Shown: positions 1 through 8,850, counted from the stretch's first letter. The stretch is 50,362 nucleotides of DNA from Orenia metallireducens (GCF_001693735.1 NZ_LWDV01000010.1:1-50362); one strand, 5' to 3'. Made by a program: numbers and translations. The notes: a model not told the origin generated them from the letters alone.

Positions 1-200
1 TTAGTATATCAAAATTACTAAATCCCGTCAAGAGAAAGTTAAAAATAAATAAATGTTTTCTAGCACATCTAATAATCTAACATTTTTAATCATAATTGTC
101 AAGAAAAGATTAAATTTACTCTTTTCTTGTAAATAACAAATAATATAATAACATTTACATTTCAAACTGTCAAGCATCTATTTATAATAATTTAAAACTT
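1..200. other. AT-rich intergenic start of window
   Basis: Very AT-rich stretch with no open frame of useful length, no convincing hairpin followed by a T run and no RNA gene that I recognise. It lies downstream of the minus-strand methyltransferase gene. Confidence 0.5.
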
Positions 201-716
201 TTATAAACCATTCTTCTGATATAAAAACACAACACTTCTTTTAGAAGAGTAGTCTTTCAGTTTTTCAAAATTACAGTTTAATATAAAATTATTCAACTCT
301 TTCTTAGTAAAGGCTTTAGTACAACCTCTTGGAGTTCTTTCAGTCCTTCTTCTTACTTCTAATAACAAATAACCCCTCTTCTTTAAACTATTATAGGTAT
401 TTTTGATATATTTTAACTTATCATTATCATCTTCAATTATATTCAAAACATAATTAGATACAACCAAATCAACATTCAATCTATGAGACATCAACTGACT
501 TTCATTAATCAAATATGGAAACTCATTAACCTCCATTAAAGAATTAATTTTTCTAATCTGCTTTTCTGTATCACAAGCATAGACTTTAAATCCTTTGTTG
601 AGTAAATAAATTGAATTTCTCAACTTCCCAGCTCCATAATCCAAAACCTTTACTACTTGATTATCTTTAAAGAACTGTACCAAATCAACTATACTTTTAC
701 ATGGTTGAGATAACAT
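201..716 (-). CDS. class I SAM-dependent methyltransferase
   Basis: A 171-residue soluble protein with the Rossmann methyltransferase signature near its start: VLDYGAGKLRNSIYLLNKG (SAM-binding motif I), then VYACDTE, whose acidic residue normally binds the SAM ribose. The central VDLVVSNYVLNII matches the motif IV position, and YLLLEVRRR the following strand. It is short for the fold, so it is a minimal methyltransferase. The substrate cannot be told from sequence. The start has a good ribosome binding site (AAAGGGGAG, 5 nt upstream). It lies after a probable terminator of the upstream Fe-S operon (770-789), so it probably has its own transcript. Conserved methyltransferase fold: confident. 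Function: unknown. Confidence 0.75.
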   Translation of the reverse strand: MLSQPCKSIVDLVQFFKDNQVVKVLDYGAGKLRNSIYLLNKGFKVYACDTEKQIRKINSLMEVNEFPYLINESQLMSHRLNVDLVVSNYVLNIIEDDNDKLKYIKNTYNSLKKRGYLLLEVRRRTERTPRGCTKAFTKKELNNFILNCNFEKLKDYSSKRSVVFLYQKNGL

Positions 717-769
717 TAAAACTCCCCTTTAAAAATGAGTTATTAATTATTATCCCCAAAAAAAGAAAT

Positions 770-789
770 AAAAGTCCCCAAGGACTCTT
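770..789 (-). terminator. intrinsic terminator downstream of the nifU operon
   Basis: Read on the minus strand, AAGAGTCC and GGACTTTT pair over 8 positions (one G-T) around a TTGG loop, followed by a T-rich run. It lies 130 nt after the nifU stop and just before the methyltransferase start. A second inverted repeat, TAGTGATGGT/ACCATCACTA with a 14-nt loop (865-898), sits between it and nifU but has no T run. Confidence 0.6.
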
Positions 790-918
790 ATTTTCAAAAA
801 CTCTTTACCTAGTTATTATTATTCATTTATTAAATACAATAAAATTACCTTATAAATTGAATAGTAGTGATGGTCAGAAACAACCTAAACCATCACTATT
901 ATCAAGTTATTCTCTTAT

Positions 919-1335
919 TTAAAATTCATCATGTCCATGATGATGGTGATGATCTTCATCTGAATCATCAGTTTCAATCCCTAAGTAATTATTAATAGCT
1001 TTCTTTAAAGCATCAGCGGCTAAATTAGAACAGTGCATCTTAGCAGGTGGTAGACCATCTAAAGCCTCAGCTACCGCTTTATTGGTCAATTCAAGGGCTT
1101 CCTCTACAGTCTTACCTACAGCTAATTCAGTAGCCATACTACTTGTAGCAATTGCTGCTCCACAACCAAAAGTCTTAAATTTAACATCAGTAATTATATT
1201 ATCTTCTACCTTAATAAACATCTTCATAATGTCTCCACACTTTGCATTACCAACTGTACCTACACCATCTGCATCAGAGATTTCTCCTACATTTCTTGGA
1301 TTTTGGAAATGTTCCATAACTTTATCTGAATACAT
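919..1335 (-). CDS. nifU: IscU/NifU-type Fe-S cluster scaffold with histidine-rich tail
   Basis: A 138-residue scaffold on which the cysteine desulfurase builds [2Fe-2S]/[4Fe-4S] clusters. The three cluster-ligand cysteines are in place: Cys33 in AKCGD (with the accompanying Asp35), Cys58 in FGCGAAIA and Cys102 in MHCSNLA. It has only the IscU-like N-terminal domain. The C-terminus, about residues 121-138, is acidic and histidine-rich (DHHHHHGHDEF), an unusual tail that could bind metal. It is the last gene of the Rrf2-nifS-nifU operon, 90 nt after nifS, with ribosome binding site AAGGGGTG. In clostridia this is usually the only ISC-type scaffold. Naming as nifU or iscU is a matter of convention. 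Confidence 0.93.
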   Translation of the reverse strand: MYSDKVMEHFQNPRNVGEISDADGVGTVGNAKCGDIMKMFIKVEDNIITDVKFKTFGCGAAIATSSMATELAVGKTVEEALELTNKAVAEALDGLPPAKMHCSNLAADALKKAINNYLGIETDDSDEDHHHHHGHDEF

Positions 1336-1425
1336 CTATAACACCCCTTTATTTTTCATTTTAAATTAGAGTTAAAGGTTAAGTTTAACTTTTGTCAAAC
1401 TTTAAACTTAGAATTTAGCTAGTAT

Positions 1426-2592
1426 CTACCCATTATAAATAGGCGACATTGCTCTTAAATCAGTTACTACCTTTGGTAGCACATCTAATACTCTATCTAC
1501 ATCTTCTTCAGTATTATATTTTCCTAAAGTCAATCTTAATGAACCATGGGCTACTTCATGAGTCAAGCCCATTGCTAATAATACATGAGAAGGATCTAAT
1601 GAACCAGAAGTACAAGCTGAACCACTGGAAGCTGCAATTCCTTCTAAGTCTAGCTTCATTAGAATTGATTCACCTTCGATATAGCGAATACTAAAATTAA
1701 CATTACCTGGTAGTCTTTCAGTTCTATGTCCATTTAATTTTACATAATCAACCTGCTCTTCAATACCTGAAATTAATCTATCTCTTAGAACTGTTAGCTT
1801 AGCAGACTTTTCATCCATAGTATTAAGAGCTATTTCACAAGCTTTACCTAAACCAACAATTCCTGGTACATTTTCAGTAGTAGCTCTCCTATTTCTCTCT
1901 TGGGCACCACCATGTAAGTACTTAGCAACTTTAGTCCCTTTTCGAATATATAAAGCCCCTATTCCTTTAGGAGCATTAAATTTATGCCCTGATAATGATA
2001 ATAAGTCTACATTCAATTCATTAACATCAACTGGAATAGTTCCAACTGCTTGTACAGCATCAGTATGGAAGGTTACTCCAGCTTCCTTTGCAATTTTACC
2101 AATCTCTGCAATTGGCTGAATCGTTCCTACTTCATTATTTGCCATCATTATAGTAATCAAAATTGTATCTTCCTTGATTGCATCCTTTACATCTTGAGGG
2201 TTGACCATTCCATCTTCATCTACTGCTAAGTAAGTTACTTCAAATCCTTTTTTCTTCTCTAAGTACTGACAAGTATGTAAAACTGCATGATGTTCTATAG
2301 AAGATGTAATAATATGTTTACCCTTCTTTTCTAAAGCTTCAGCTACACCCTTAATTGCATAATTATCAGATTCTGTTCCTCCACTAGTAAAGACGATCTC
2401 TCTAGAATCATCAGCACCAATTAGCTTAGCTACACTATCTCTAGCTTCAGTAATAGCATTTCTAGCTTCTCTTCCAAAAGAATGAAAACTAGATGCATTT
2501 CCAAATATATCAGTAAAATAAGGTTTCATTGCTTCTAAAATCTCAGGATCAGTTGGAGTTGTTGCTCCATTATCCATATATACTCTCTTCAC
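1426..2592 (-). CDS. nifS: cysteine desulfurase NifS/IscS
   Basis: A 388-residue PLP enzyme that converts cysteine to alanine and hands the sulfur to the scaffold encoded next to it. It starts with the family hallmark YMDNGATTPTDPEILEAM. The TSGGTESDNYAIKG segment contacts the PLP phosphate, SGHKFNAPKGIGALYIRKG carries the PLP lysine, and SSGSACTSGSLDPSHVL carries the catalytic cysteine on its mobile loop, as in group I NifS/IscS proteins. Length is normal. It lies between the Rrf2 regulator and nifU on the same strand, so sulfur delivery for Fe-S assembly is the likely main role, with possible extra supply to tRNA thiolation. Confidence 0.95.
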   Translation of the reverse strand: MKRVYMDNGATTPTDPEILEAMKPYFTDIFGNASSFHSFGREARNAITEARDSVAKLIGADDSREIVFTSGGTESDNYAIKGVAEALEKKGKHIITSSIEHHAVLHTCQYLEKKKGFEVTYLAVDEDGMVNPQDVKDAIKEDTILITIMMANNEVGTIQPIAEIGKIAKEAGVTFHTDAVQAVGTIPVDVNELNVDLLSLSGHKFNAPKGIGALYIRKGTKVAKYLHGGAQERNRRATTENVPGIVGLGKACEIALNTMDEKSAKLTVLRDRLISGIEEQVDYVKLNGHRTERLPGNVNFSIRYIEGESILMKLDLEGIAASSGSACTSGSLDPSHVLLAMGLTHEVAHGSLRLTLGKYNTEEDVDRVLDVLPKVVTDLRAMSPIYNG

Positions 2593-2678
2593 TTTTCTTC
2601 CTCCTTTATTAATTATCAGTTATTGAAAATCAGTTACTGGTACTTGCTTATTTATTAAGTACAGCTAAAGTTCAACTA

Positions 2679-3137
2679 TTATATATGATACATGTACCCA
2701 TGCCTATTACCTTTTTGTTGAGCATTAATCGCTTCTTGTCTCAAATCTTCTAAAGTAATTGAATCAAGCACTTCATCAATACTATCCTTTACCTTCTTCC
2801 ATATCATCTTTACAACACAGTCAGGGCTATTTCCACATTCATCCTTTAGTTCATCAGAAACACAGTCAGCAGGAGCAATTGGACCTTCTAAAGACCTAAT
2901 AATATCTCCAATAGTTATCTCTTGAGGGTCTTTAGCCAATAAATAACCTCCATGTGCTCCGCGAACACTATTTACTATACCGGCTTTTCTTAAAACAGCA
3001 ATCAACTGTTCTAAATAATGTTCAGATATATCCTGCCTTTCTGCAATACTCCTTAAAGGAATAGGACCATCACCTTGATGTAAGACCAAATCAAACATAG
3101 CTCTTACTCCATAGCGCCCCTTTGTAGATAGTTTCAT
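2679..3137 (-). CDS. iscR: Rrf2/IscR-family transcriptional regulator
   Basis: A 152-residue regulator with an N-terminal winged helix (MKLSTKGRYGVRAMFDLVLH and the wing GAHGGYLLAKDP) typical of Rrf2 proteins. Three cysteines, Cys92, Cys101 and Cys107, are in the region that ligates a [2Fe-2S] cluster in IscR, though spaced 8 and 5 residues apart rather than 5 and 5. As first gene before nifS and nifU, it very probably senses Fe-S status and controls its own operon. A good sigma-A promoter with imperfect dyad sequences lies directly upstream. Equivalence to E. coli IscR is likely but the altered spacing leaves room for another Rrf2 subgroup, so the symbol is tentative. Confidence 0.85.
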   Translation of the reverse strand: MKLSTKGRYGVRAMFDLVLHQGDGPIPLRSIAERQDISEHYLEQLIAVLRKAGIVNSVRGAHGGYLLAKDPQEITIGDIIRSLEGPIAPADCVSDELKDECGNSPDCVVKMIWKKVKDSIDEVLDSITLEDLRQEAINAQQKGNRHGYMYHI

Positions 3138-3185
3138 ATAAGAGCCTCCCTTAATCCCGAGTTTTCTTGTTGGTATTATAAATTA

Positions 3186-3214
3186 ATCATACCACACAAC
3201 TTGGTTTTTGTCAA
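3186..3214 (-). promoter_or_regulatory. sigma-A promoter of the Rrf2-nifS-nifU operon
   Basis: Minus strand: TTGACA (3209-3214), 17-nt spacer, TATGAT (3186-3191), about 50 nt before the regulator start. The spacer holds the partial dyad ACCA-n7-TGGT, and the sequence just downstream of the start site (ATACC...GGGAT) is a second weak dyad. Either could be the autoregulatory operator. The promoter is seen directly; the operator is inference. Confidence 0.65.
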
Positions 3215-3350
3215 TTTAACAAGAGAAAATAATTGACAAAAATCTTATCTACTTTATCTATCATTATTAGCATTCCCTAGTATTATTATGTGTTTTATAA
3301 CCTAAATCAGAATTATAGTGATCACTATAATTAATTTTTTCTACGTTAAA

Positions 3351-3951
3351 TTAAACACTAACCTCCTCCTGCTTCCTAGAGAAAAGATTCATTAACCTTA
3401 AAGAAAATCCCACAATAGGACCTATAATAAAAGCGCTTAAAATAGTACCAATACCTACAGGACCCCCTAATAAGTATCCAATAATTAAGATAAAGACTTC
3501 AATACTAGTCCTAATCCAACTAATATCAACATTTAACTTCTTATCCAATGCTACCATCAAACTATCTCTAGGACCAGTTCCACATTGAGCAGAGATGTAA
3601 ACTCCAACACCAAAGCCAAATACCATTAGTCCCAAGAATAAGTAGATATATCTAAAGATTAAACTAGCAGGATTAGGTAATAACAACATCACTATATCTA
3701 TTATCAAACCAATCACTACTATGTTAATTACTGTTCCCGAGGTTGGTTTAATTCTAGCCATCAAGAAGCTGAGTATTATAATTACAAAACCAGTAATTTG
3801 GCTGGCCCAACCTACAGTTATATTAAATCAAACCGATATGAAATACATTCCACGGTGACACCCCTAAGTCGGCCTTAATAGTAAATACTATACCAATACT
3901 CACAATAACTAAGCCCAGTATAAATTGCAGCCAAGCTTTCATTGATTTCAT
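3351..3951 (-). pseudogene. YczE/YitT-type membrane protein gene, frameshifted
   Basis: Translation from the ATG at 3951 gives a typical N-terminus, MKSMKAWLQFILGLVIVSIG then TIKADLGVSPWNVFHIGL, and then hits TAA near 3825. In the next frame the protein continues without a gap: NITVGWASQITGFVIIILS, then MARIKPTSGT and the rest (GPRDSLMVALDKKLNVD, GGPVGIGTILSAFIIGPIVG). One extra base around 3824-3832 explains everything. The intact product would be a 4-5 segment membrane protein of about 200 residues; the family includes regulators and transporters of unclear substrate. The start overlaps the yigZ stop as TAATG, so the two were translationally coupled. The downstream piece alone (from 3764) could be made from an internal Met but lacks the first two membrane segments. 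A sequencing error is possible. Confidence 0.8.
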
Positions 3952-4577
3952 TATCTAAACTTCTCTCCTTTTTCTTCAAAGCTAGCTTCTCCTCTAGTAG
4001 CATCGGTTATTCTCTTCTTAAAAGCATCTATATAACTTGGTTTCATAACAGCTATTATCTCAACTCCATCATTCATATAATTGATAGTTTCAATCTCTCC
4101 AGCATGACCTTCTAAATCATTAATAACCTCACCCATCCTATCATAAGAGACTGAAATCCCCAACTCTATGTACCTTATCTTCTCTATAATCCCAGCTTCT
4201 CGAATAGCCTCCCTTGCTGAACCACCATAAGCCCTAATCAATCCTCCTACACCATGCTTTACTCCACCAAAGTAACGGGTAACTACTAATGCAATATTAG
4301 TAACCTCTTCCCCTTCAATTGCTTGCAAGGCAGGAGGACCTGAAGAGCCAGCAGGTTCTCCATCATCACTACACCTCTTAGTTGCCCTATCTTCTATCCC
4401 AACTTTGAAAGCATAAACATTATGCCTAGCATCAGCAAACTCTTCATTAATCTCTTCAATAAACTCTTCTGCCTCTTTTACAGTATTAACATTCTTAACT
4501 GAGGTAATAAACTTACATTTCTTTATTTTAGCTTCTATTCTAAGGTTTCTTTTAATAGTCTTGTAGCTATCTGACAT
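3951..4577 (-). CDS. yigZ: YigZ/IMPACT family protein
   Basis: A 208-residue protein of the UPF0029/IMPACT family. The N-terminal domain has the family signature: RHNVYAFKVG, then the stretch around DDGEPAGSSGPPALQAI and VVTRYFGGVKHGVGGLIRAYG. The C-terminal ferredoxin-like half corresponds to DUF1949 and may bind nucleic acid. The exact function in bacteria is unsettled; eukaryotic IMPACT modulates the translation stress kinase GCN2. I chose the Met at 4577 (MSDSYKTIKR) because AAAGGAAG lies 7 nt upstream; an in-frame Met 6 codons earlier has no such site. The stop codon overlaps the start of the broken YczE-type gene. Confidence 0.88.
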   Translation of the reverse strand: MSDSYKTIKRNLRIEAKIKKCKFITSVKNVNTVKEAEEFIEEINEEFADARHNVYAFKVGIEDRATKRCSDDGEPAGSSGPPALQAIEGEEVTNIALVVTRYFGGVKHGVGGLIRAYGGSAREAIREAGIIEKIRYIELGISVSYDRMGEVINDLEGHAGEIETINYMNDGVEIIAVMKPSYIDAFKKRITDATRGEASFEEKGEKFR

Positions 4578-4646
4578 ATTACCGCTTCCTTTCAACCTCT
4601 TTTAAACATTATACCTATTTTAAATTTTAGTAGCAAGAGTTATTGG

Positions 4647-5957
4647 TTAATCTAAATTTTCTAAAAATTCTTTTATCTTCTTCTCATAACCATTTGTTGT
4701 TGGCTTATAAAATTTATTATCCAACAATTCATCAGGTAAATACTGTTGTTTTATATAATTGCCAGGATAAGAATGGGGATATTTATAGCCTTTCCCATGC
4801 CCTAAATCCTTAGCCCCACCATAATGGGCATCCTTTAAATGTGCTGGTACCCCTGAAGTAGATTCTGATTTAACTAATGCTAAGGCTTCATCAATAGCCA
4901 TAACTGCTGTATTACTCTTAGGGGCAGTCGCTATATATAAAGCTGCCTGAGCTAAAGGTATTCTAGCCTCTGGCATACCTACATACTCTAAAGCCTGAGC
5001 TGCTGAAACTGCTACCATCAAGGCATGGGGATTAGCATTTCCAACATCTTCAGCTGCATGAACAATCATTCTGCGAGCAATAAATCTTGGGTCTTCTCCT
5101 GCCTCAATCATCTGAGCCAACCAATAGATTGCAGCATTAGGATCAGAGCCTCGTAAGCTCTTAACAAAGGCTGAAGTAATATCATAATGATTATCACCAG
5201 ACTTGTCATATCTAATTGCTTTCTGTTGAATACTCTCTTCTGCTACTTTTAAATTTATCCTTCTAACCCCATTATCTTCAGGAGTAGTTAACACAGCTAA
5301 CTCTAAAGCATTTAAAGCCCTCCGAGCATCTCCATTTGCAACCATTGCCAAATGATTTAAAGCCTCTTCACTTATTTTAACTTCATATCCCCCCAACCCC
5401 CGTTCCTTATCTTCTAATGCCCTAGTTAAAACTTTAATCAAATCTTCTTTATCTAACTCCTTTAACTTAAATATTCTAGAGCGAGATATCAGTGGTGAAT
5501 TGACCTCGAAATAAGGATTCTCCGTTGTTGCACCTATTAAGATAACAGTCCCATCTTCAACTGCTGGTAATAAAGCATCCTGTTGACTCTTATTAAAGCG
5601 GTGTATCTCATCAATAAAGAGTACTGTTCTCTTATTATACATTCCCCTTCGCCCTTCAGCCCGCTTAATCACCTCTCGCAAATCTTTTACTCCAGAAGTA
5701 ACTGCATTTAACTTCTCAAATTCTGCCTTGGTACTATTGGCAATAATCTGGGCTAAGGTTGTCTTTCCTGTCCCTGGTGGTCCATAAAAGATAGCCGATT
5801 GCAATCGATCAACTTCAATTGCCCTTCTTAATAGCTTCCCTTCTCCTATAATATCCTCTTGTCCAAGAAATTCATCTAAAGTACGTGGCCTCATTCTAAC
5901 TGCTAATGGCTTATCTTGACCATTTTCTTGATAGTTCTGACTAAATAAATCCATCAT
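4647..5957 (-). CDS. rarA: replication-associated recombination protein RarA (MgsA) AAA+ ATPase
   Basis: A 436-residue clamp-loader-like AAA+ ATPase acting at stalled replication forks and DNA gaps. Motifs in order: PLAVRMRPRTLDEFLGQE at the N-terminus, Walker A GPPGTGKTTLAQ near residue 60, Walker B LFIDEIHRFNKSQQDALLP, sensor 1 GATTENPYFEVN, the arginine-finger region LISRSRIFKL, and the C-terminal tetramerisation part with AHYGGAKDLGHGKGYKYPH. Length is normal. Two Met codons are adjacent; the second (5954) is slightly better placed relative to the GGGGTG ribosome site. It stands upstream of yigZ on the same strand with a 70-nt gap. In many Firmicutes rarA lies near aspS and 6S RNA, as here. 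Confidence 0.95.
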   Translation of the reverse strand: MMDLFSQNYQENGQDKPLAVRMRPRTLDEFLGQEDIIGEGKLLRRAIEVDRLQSAIFYGPPGTGKTTLAQIIANSTKAEFEKLNAVTSGVKDLREVIKRAEGRRGMYNKRTVLFIDEIHRFNKSQQDALLPAVEDGTVILIGATTENPYFEVNSPLISRSRIFKLKELDKEDLIKVLTRALEDKERGLGGYEVKISEEALNHLAMVANGDARRALNALELAVLTTPEDNGVRRINLKVAEESIQQKAIRYDKSGDNHYDITSAFVKSLRGSDPNAAIYWLAQMIEAGEDPRFIARRMIVHAAEDVGNANPHALMVAVSAAQALEYVGMPEARIPLAQAALYIATAPKSNTAVMAIDEALALVKSESTSGVPAHLKDAHYGGAKDLGHGKGYKYPHSYPGNYIKQQYLPDELLDNKFYKPTTNGYEKKIKEFLENLD

Positions 5958-6048
5958 TACACCCCACTTTTAGATTTTATAAATATGCTTTTAGCCTGTT
6001 ATGCTAGCTTAATTACAATATATTTCGTATCGAATTATGGAGATAAAA

Positions 6049-6380
6049 CGATACTTTTTAACCCCAGTGTATAGTTGAGAGTTGATAGTTAAGTTCTTTA
6101 AAAGCGAAAAGAATTATTGTTTGAACGAAGCAAAAATTGAGATAAAATTTTAATTAGAGAATCTAATAATTGCTAATTCTTATTATTTTAATTGCGTAGT
6201 GAGTTTTAATTCTTTTCTAGACTGGGCTGGGTTTGCCACGGAGAGTTTTTTGTTCTATAAAAACTCGTAGGTTTGGTGACTTTTGCGGCGATGGCAAAAG
6301 TCACTCGGGAAAAAAGCTGATAAGCTTTCCCGAAAGATGTTTTAGTAATTTTATTAACTTTTAACAAGTAAAAGTGTCGC
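6049..6380. repeat. dispersed intergenic element, copy A (332 bp)
   Basis: Left end CGATACTTTTTAAC, right end AAGTAAAAGTGTCGC: imperfect inverted terminal repeats, with looser similarity extending about 25 nt outward (a GTATC motif). Inside it shares TTGAACGAAGCAA with copies B and C and TTAATTCTTTTCTAGACT (about 6205-6222) with the reverse complement of copy B. It also has two internal hairpins, GTGACTTTTGC/GCAAAAGTCAC (6276-6304) and TCGGGAAA/TTTCCCGA (6305-6333). No open frame. Looks like a non-autonomous, MITE-like element. Confidence 0.75.
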
Positions 6381-6443
6381 ATCATCCTTCTACTGTATCA
6401 CTATTTCTATTAGCACAAAAGTGATTTTATATTATTATATCAT

Positions 6444-6477
6444 AAAGATAGCGTCGGAATATTCCGACGCTATCTTT
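6444..6477 (-). terminator. intrinsic terminator of the HAD phosphatase gene
   Basis: Perfect 34-nt palindrome, AAAGATAGCGTCGGAAT and its complement, 27 nt after the stop of the minus-strand HAD gene. In that direction the stem ends in CTATCTTT, with a mixed A/T tract after it. It would also work partly in the other direction. Confidence 0.75.
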
Positions 6478-6504
6478 TAATTAATTCATTTACATTTTTA
6501 ATTA

Positions 6505-7293
6505 TTACTCTGCAAGAAATCTCTCTAAAGCATAAGCTACTCCATCTTCTAAGTTAGTCTTAGTAACAAAGTCTGCCTTCTCTTTTACCCCTTCAGGAGA
6601 GTTAGCCATTGCTATAGACAGCCCTGCTATCTCAAACATAGCCACATCATTGAAGTTATTACCAATAGCAATAACCTCTTCTTTCTCTATATTCATTCTA
6701 TTCATCATGTATTTTAAAGCATTTCCTTTAGACACCTCTAGATTCATTACCTCAACATATTCTTCATCAGATTGAGTAATGTACAGTTTATCCTCATACC
6801 TTTCAGCTAATAAAGCAAAAAGTTCTAACATCTTTTTAGGTTCACCAGAGAATAGAATTTTTGTCGGCTCTTCTCTTAGCTGATGCTTTTCTTCAATAAT
6901 AGCCGTTATACCTTCTAAGTCATTATGTACTTCAGCTATTGACTTCTGATTGGTAATTACCTTATCTCCAAAGTATAAGCTCATCCCATAAGAGTTATTA
7001 TAACCATACTCTAGTATCTCTTCAGCTAATTCCAAAGGAATCTGCTTATTATGGTAAATATTCTTAGTTAAAGGACACTTGACTATTGAACCATTGGATG
7101 TAACCAAAGGTAAATATACCTCTAATTCCTTAGTATAAGGGTACAAAGATTGATAAGGTCTGCCGCTAGCCAAAATAAAATTGACACCTTGATTAGCAAA
7201 CTTATTAATTGCCTCTCTATTCTTATCAGAAACCTTATGATCATCATTAAGTAAGGTTCCATCCATATCTACAGCTACTAACTTATATCTCAT
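6505..7293 (-). CDS. Cof-type HAD hydrolase (sugar or cofactor phosphatase)
   Basis: A 262-residue haloacid-dehalogenase phosphatase of the Cof/YidA (IIB cap) type. Motif I is DMDGTLLND with the nucleophile and acid-base aspartates near the N-terminus; motif II is the serine of LASGRPYQS; motif III the lysine of VSKGNALKYM; motif IV reads AIGNNFNDVAMF. In most relatives motif IV begins GDNxND, so the first Mg-coordinating aspartate is Asn here while the second Asp remains. Activity is likely but could be altered. Substrates of this family are promiscuous sugar phosphates or FMN. It is a single-gene unit with its own terminator. Confidence 0.88.
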   Translation of the reverse strand: MRYKLVAVDMDGTLLNDDHKVSDKNREAINKFANQGVNFILASGRPYQSLYPYTKELEVYLPLVTSNGSIVKCPLTKNIYHNKQIPLELAEEILEYGYNNSYGMSLYFGDKVITNQKSIAEVHNDLEGITAIIEEKHQLREEPTKILFSGEPKKMLELFALLAERYEDKLYITQSDEEYVEVMNLEVSKGNALKYMMNRMNIEKEEVIAIGNNFNDVAMFEIAGLSIAMANSPEGVKEKADFVTKTNLEDGVAYALERFLAE

Positions 7294-7568
7294 ATTATCA
7301 CCTCTTATTTAGTAATGTCCAATTTGTATACTTCTTTATTCTTTATTAAAATCCTCTTATAAAAGAATAATTTTGTTATCTAATAAAAAATCAACAAAAT
7401 AATTTTTAATTTATATATGCTTTAGCTTCTTCTATTAAATAATAAGCAGAAAAGAAACTATACTTATCACTAATTATTTATCGGTTATCAATATATTTTT
7501 ATATATAGAATAAATTTTAACCTTTAAAATTAACTTCATAAATTCATTTAAAGGATGAATCTAAATTC

Positions 7569-8147
7569 TTAATCATTACATATAATCTCTCTTATATTAC
7601 TTAGTATCTTATTCATTTTAATATCATATTCATCAACTACCACCTGCTCGATAATTTGAAAATCAAAACAGATAGCTACTCTATTAATAGTTAAGTCTTG
7701 AGATAATAATCTATCATAATATCCTCCTCCATATCCCAAACGATTCCCATCCTTATCAAAAGCAAGTCCTGGACAGATAACCAAATTAACCTCAGGAAAA
7801 TTTACTAATCTCCTGTATTCTTTCTTAGGCTCTAAGATTCCATAACTACCTCTGATCAATTCTCTATCATAATCCTTCAATTCTGATAATTCAAGCTTAT
7901 TCTCCTTTAAATTAGTAATTGGAACAACTACTCTCTTCCCTAGTTTAAGAGCCTCTTTAATCATTGCTTCAGTTTTGACTTCATTCTTAAAGGATATAAA
8001 GAACATTATCGTTTTAGCAGCTTTGAACTCTGCTAAATTAAATAGTTTAACTTTAATTTTATTACTTTTATCTATTATATCTTCTCGATTAAGTTGACTT
8101 CTTAAATTTAACATCTCTTGTCGCTGCTTTTTTTTGGTTTTTTTCAT
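7569..8147 (-). CDS. 5-formyltetrahydrofolate cyclo-ligase
   Basis: A 192-residue ATP-dependent enzyme that turns 5-formyl-THF into 5,10-methenyl-THF, returning a stored and inhibitory folate to one-carbon metabolism. The basic N-terminus (KKTKKKQRQEMLNLR) is usual, and the C-terminal signature is complete: PGLAFDKDGNRLGYGGGYYD, the ATP/Mg and folate-binding loop. Length is normal. It is the next gene downstream of the 6S RNA on the same strand, as ygfA follows ssrS in E. coli, but a repeat element (copy B) now lies between them. It corresponds to the ygfA/yqgN/fau family. Confidence 0.93.
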   Translation of the reverse strand: MKKTKKKQRQEMLNLRSQLNREDIIDKSNKIKVKLFNLAEFKAAKTIMFFISFKNEVKTEAMIKEALKLGKRVVVPITNLKENKLELSELKDYDRELIRGSYGILEPKKEYRRLVNFPEVNLVICPGLAFDKDGNRLGYGGGYYDRLLSQDLTINRVAICFDFQIIEQVVVDEYDIKMNKILSNIREIICND

Positions 8148-8265
8148 TGATTAGCATCCTCTACTTTTTAACCTTTATTATAAGGGAAGTGATAGTTAAT
8201 TGCAAGAATAATGGGCAACTTCTAATTAAAGATCAATATAGATAATGATGGTTAATAAGGGTATT

Positions 8266-8758
8266 GCGATACTTTTACTTTTTGAAAAGCAGACAAAATC
8301 TTAGGTTGTAGCCCAAGACTACTTTCTACAGGCGCGCCTAAGGGCGCCTTACTTTTGGCATTGCCCCAAAAGCAAGCAAACCTACGGGTTCATTCTTAAA
8401 TTTATTATGAAAGGTTTTTAGTAAAAACCTGTAGAGAACCCTTCGTGATAAACCTAGTCTAGAAAAGAATTAACCTACAGGTTAAAGGGTAAACCCTTCG
8501 TAGTTCCCCAACTAAGACTCTTCGTGGCAGAGCCTACTCACTCCGCAACCAATATCTATTGAGGTTAAAAAATATAGAAATTCTACTTCAAAGATTCCAT
8601 TGTTATTGTTTTTAAGAGTACTTGCTTCGTTCAAACATAAAGAAAACTTAGTGAAGTAAGTGTTTTTCTTACTAAACTTTAGTTGAACTTATCCTTTAGG
8701 GCTAATTCTTTTCGCCTTTAAAGACATGAACACTCTAGGTTGATATAAAAAGTATCAC
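8266..8758. repeat. dispersed intergenic element, copy B (493 bp)
   Basis: Left end GCGATACTTTTACTTTTTG, right end ATATAAAAAGTATCAC, imperfect inverted repeats of the same family as copies A, C and D. Its reverse complement matches copy C well over about 90 nt (8545-8636 against 37925-38019), including TTGAACGAAGCAA and AGATATTGGTTGC, and also near the end (AACCTAAGATTTT followed by AAAAAGTAAAAG). It matches copy A at TTAATTCTTTTCTAGACT (8456-8473 reversed). Longest copy, GC-richer than its surroundings in places (GGCGCGCCTAAGGGCGCC). It separates 6S RNA from the cyclo-ligase gene. Confidence 0.75.
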
Positions 8759-8850
8759 ATTATCTCTCTACTGTATCATCTATCTACTAAAACAAAGTAT
8801 AGTATATATTGCAAAGTCAACCTCTTTATCCTATTACAAAAAATAAAAAA

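Larger units (their letters stand above)
5958..6504. other. 547-nt intergenic region holding repeat element A and a terminator
   Basis: No gene. It contains copy A of the dispersed inverted-repeat element (6049-6380, listed separately) and the terminator of the HAD phosphatase gene (6444-6477). Confidence 0.7.

Noticed and set aside
3140-3180. Full IscR-type operator upstream of the Rrf2 gene
   Set aside because: Only the outer parts of ATACC...GGGAT resemble a dyad; the inner positions do not fit the known IscR consensus, so I mention it only as weak.
6230-6380. Protein-like reading of repeat elements A and B
   Set aside because: Stops in all frames and the shared blocks differ by indels that are not multiples of three.
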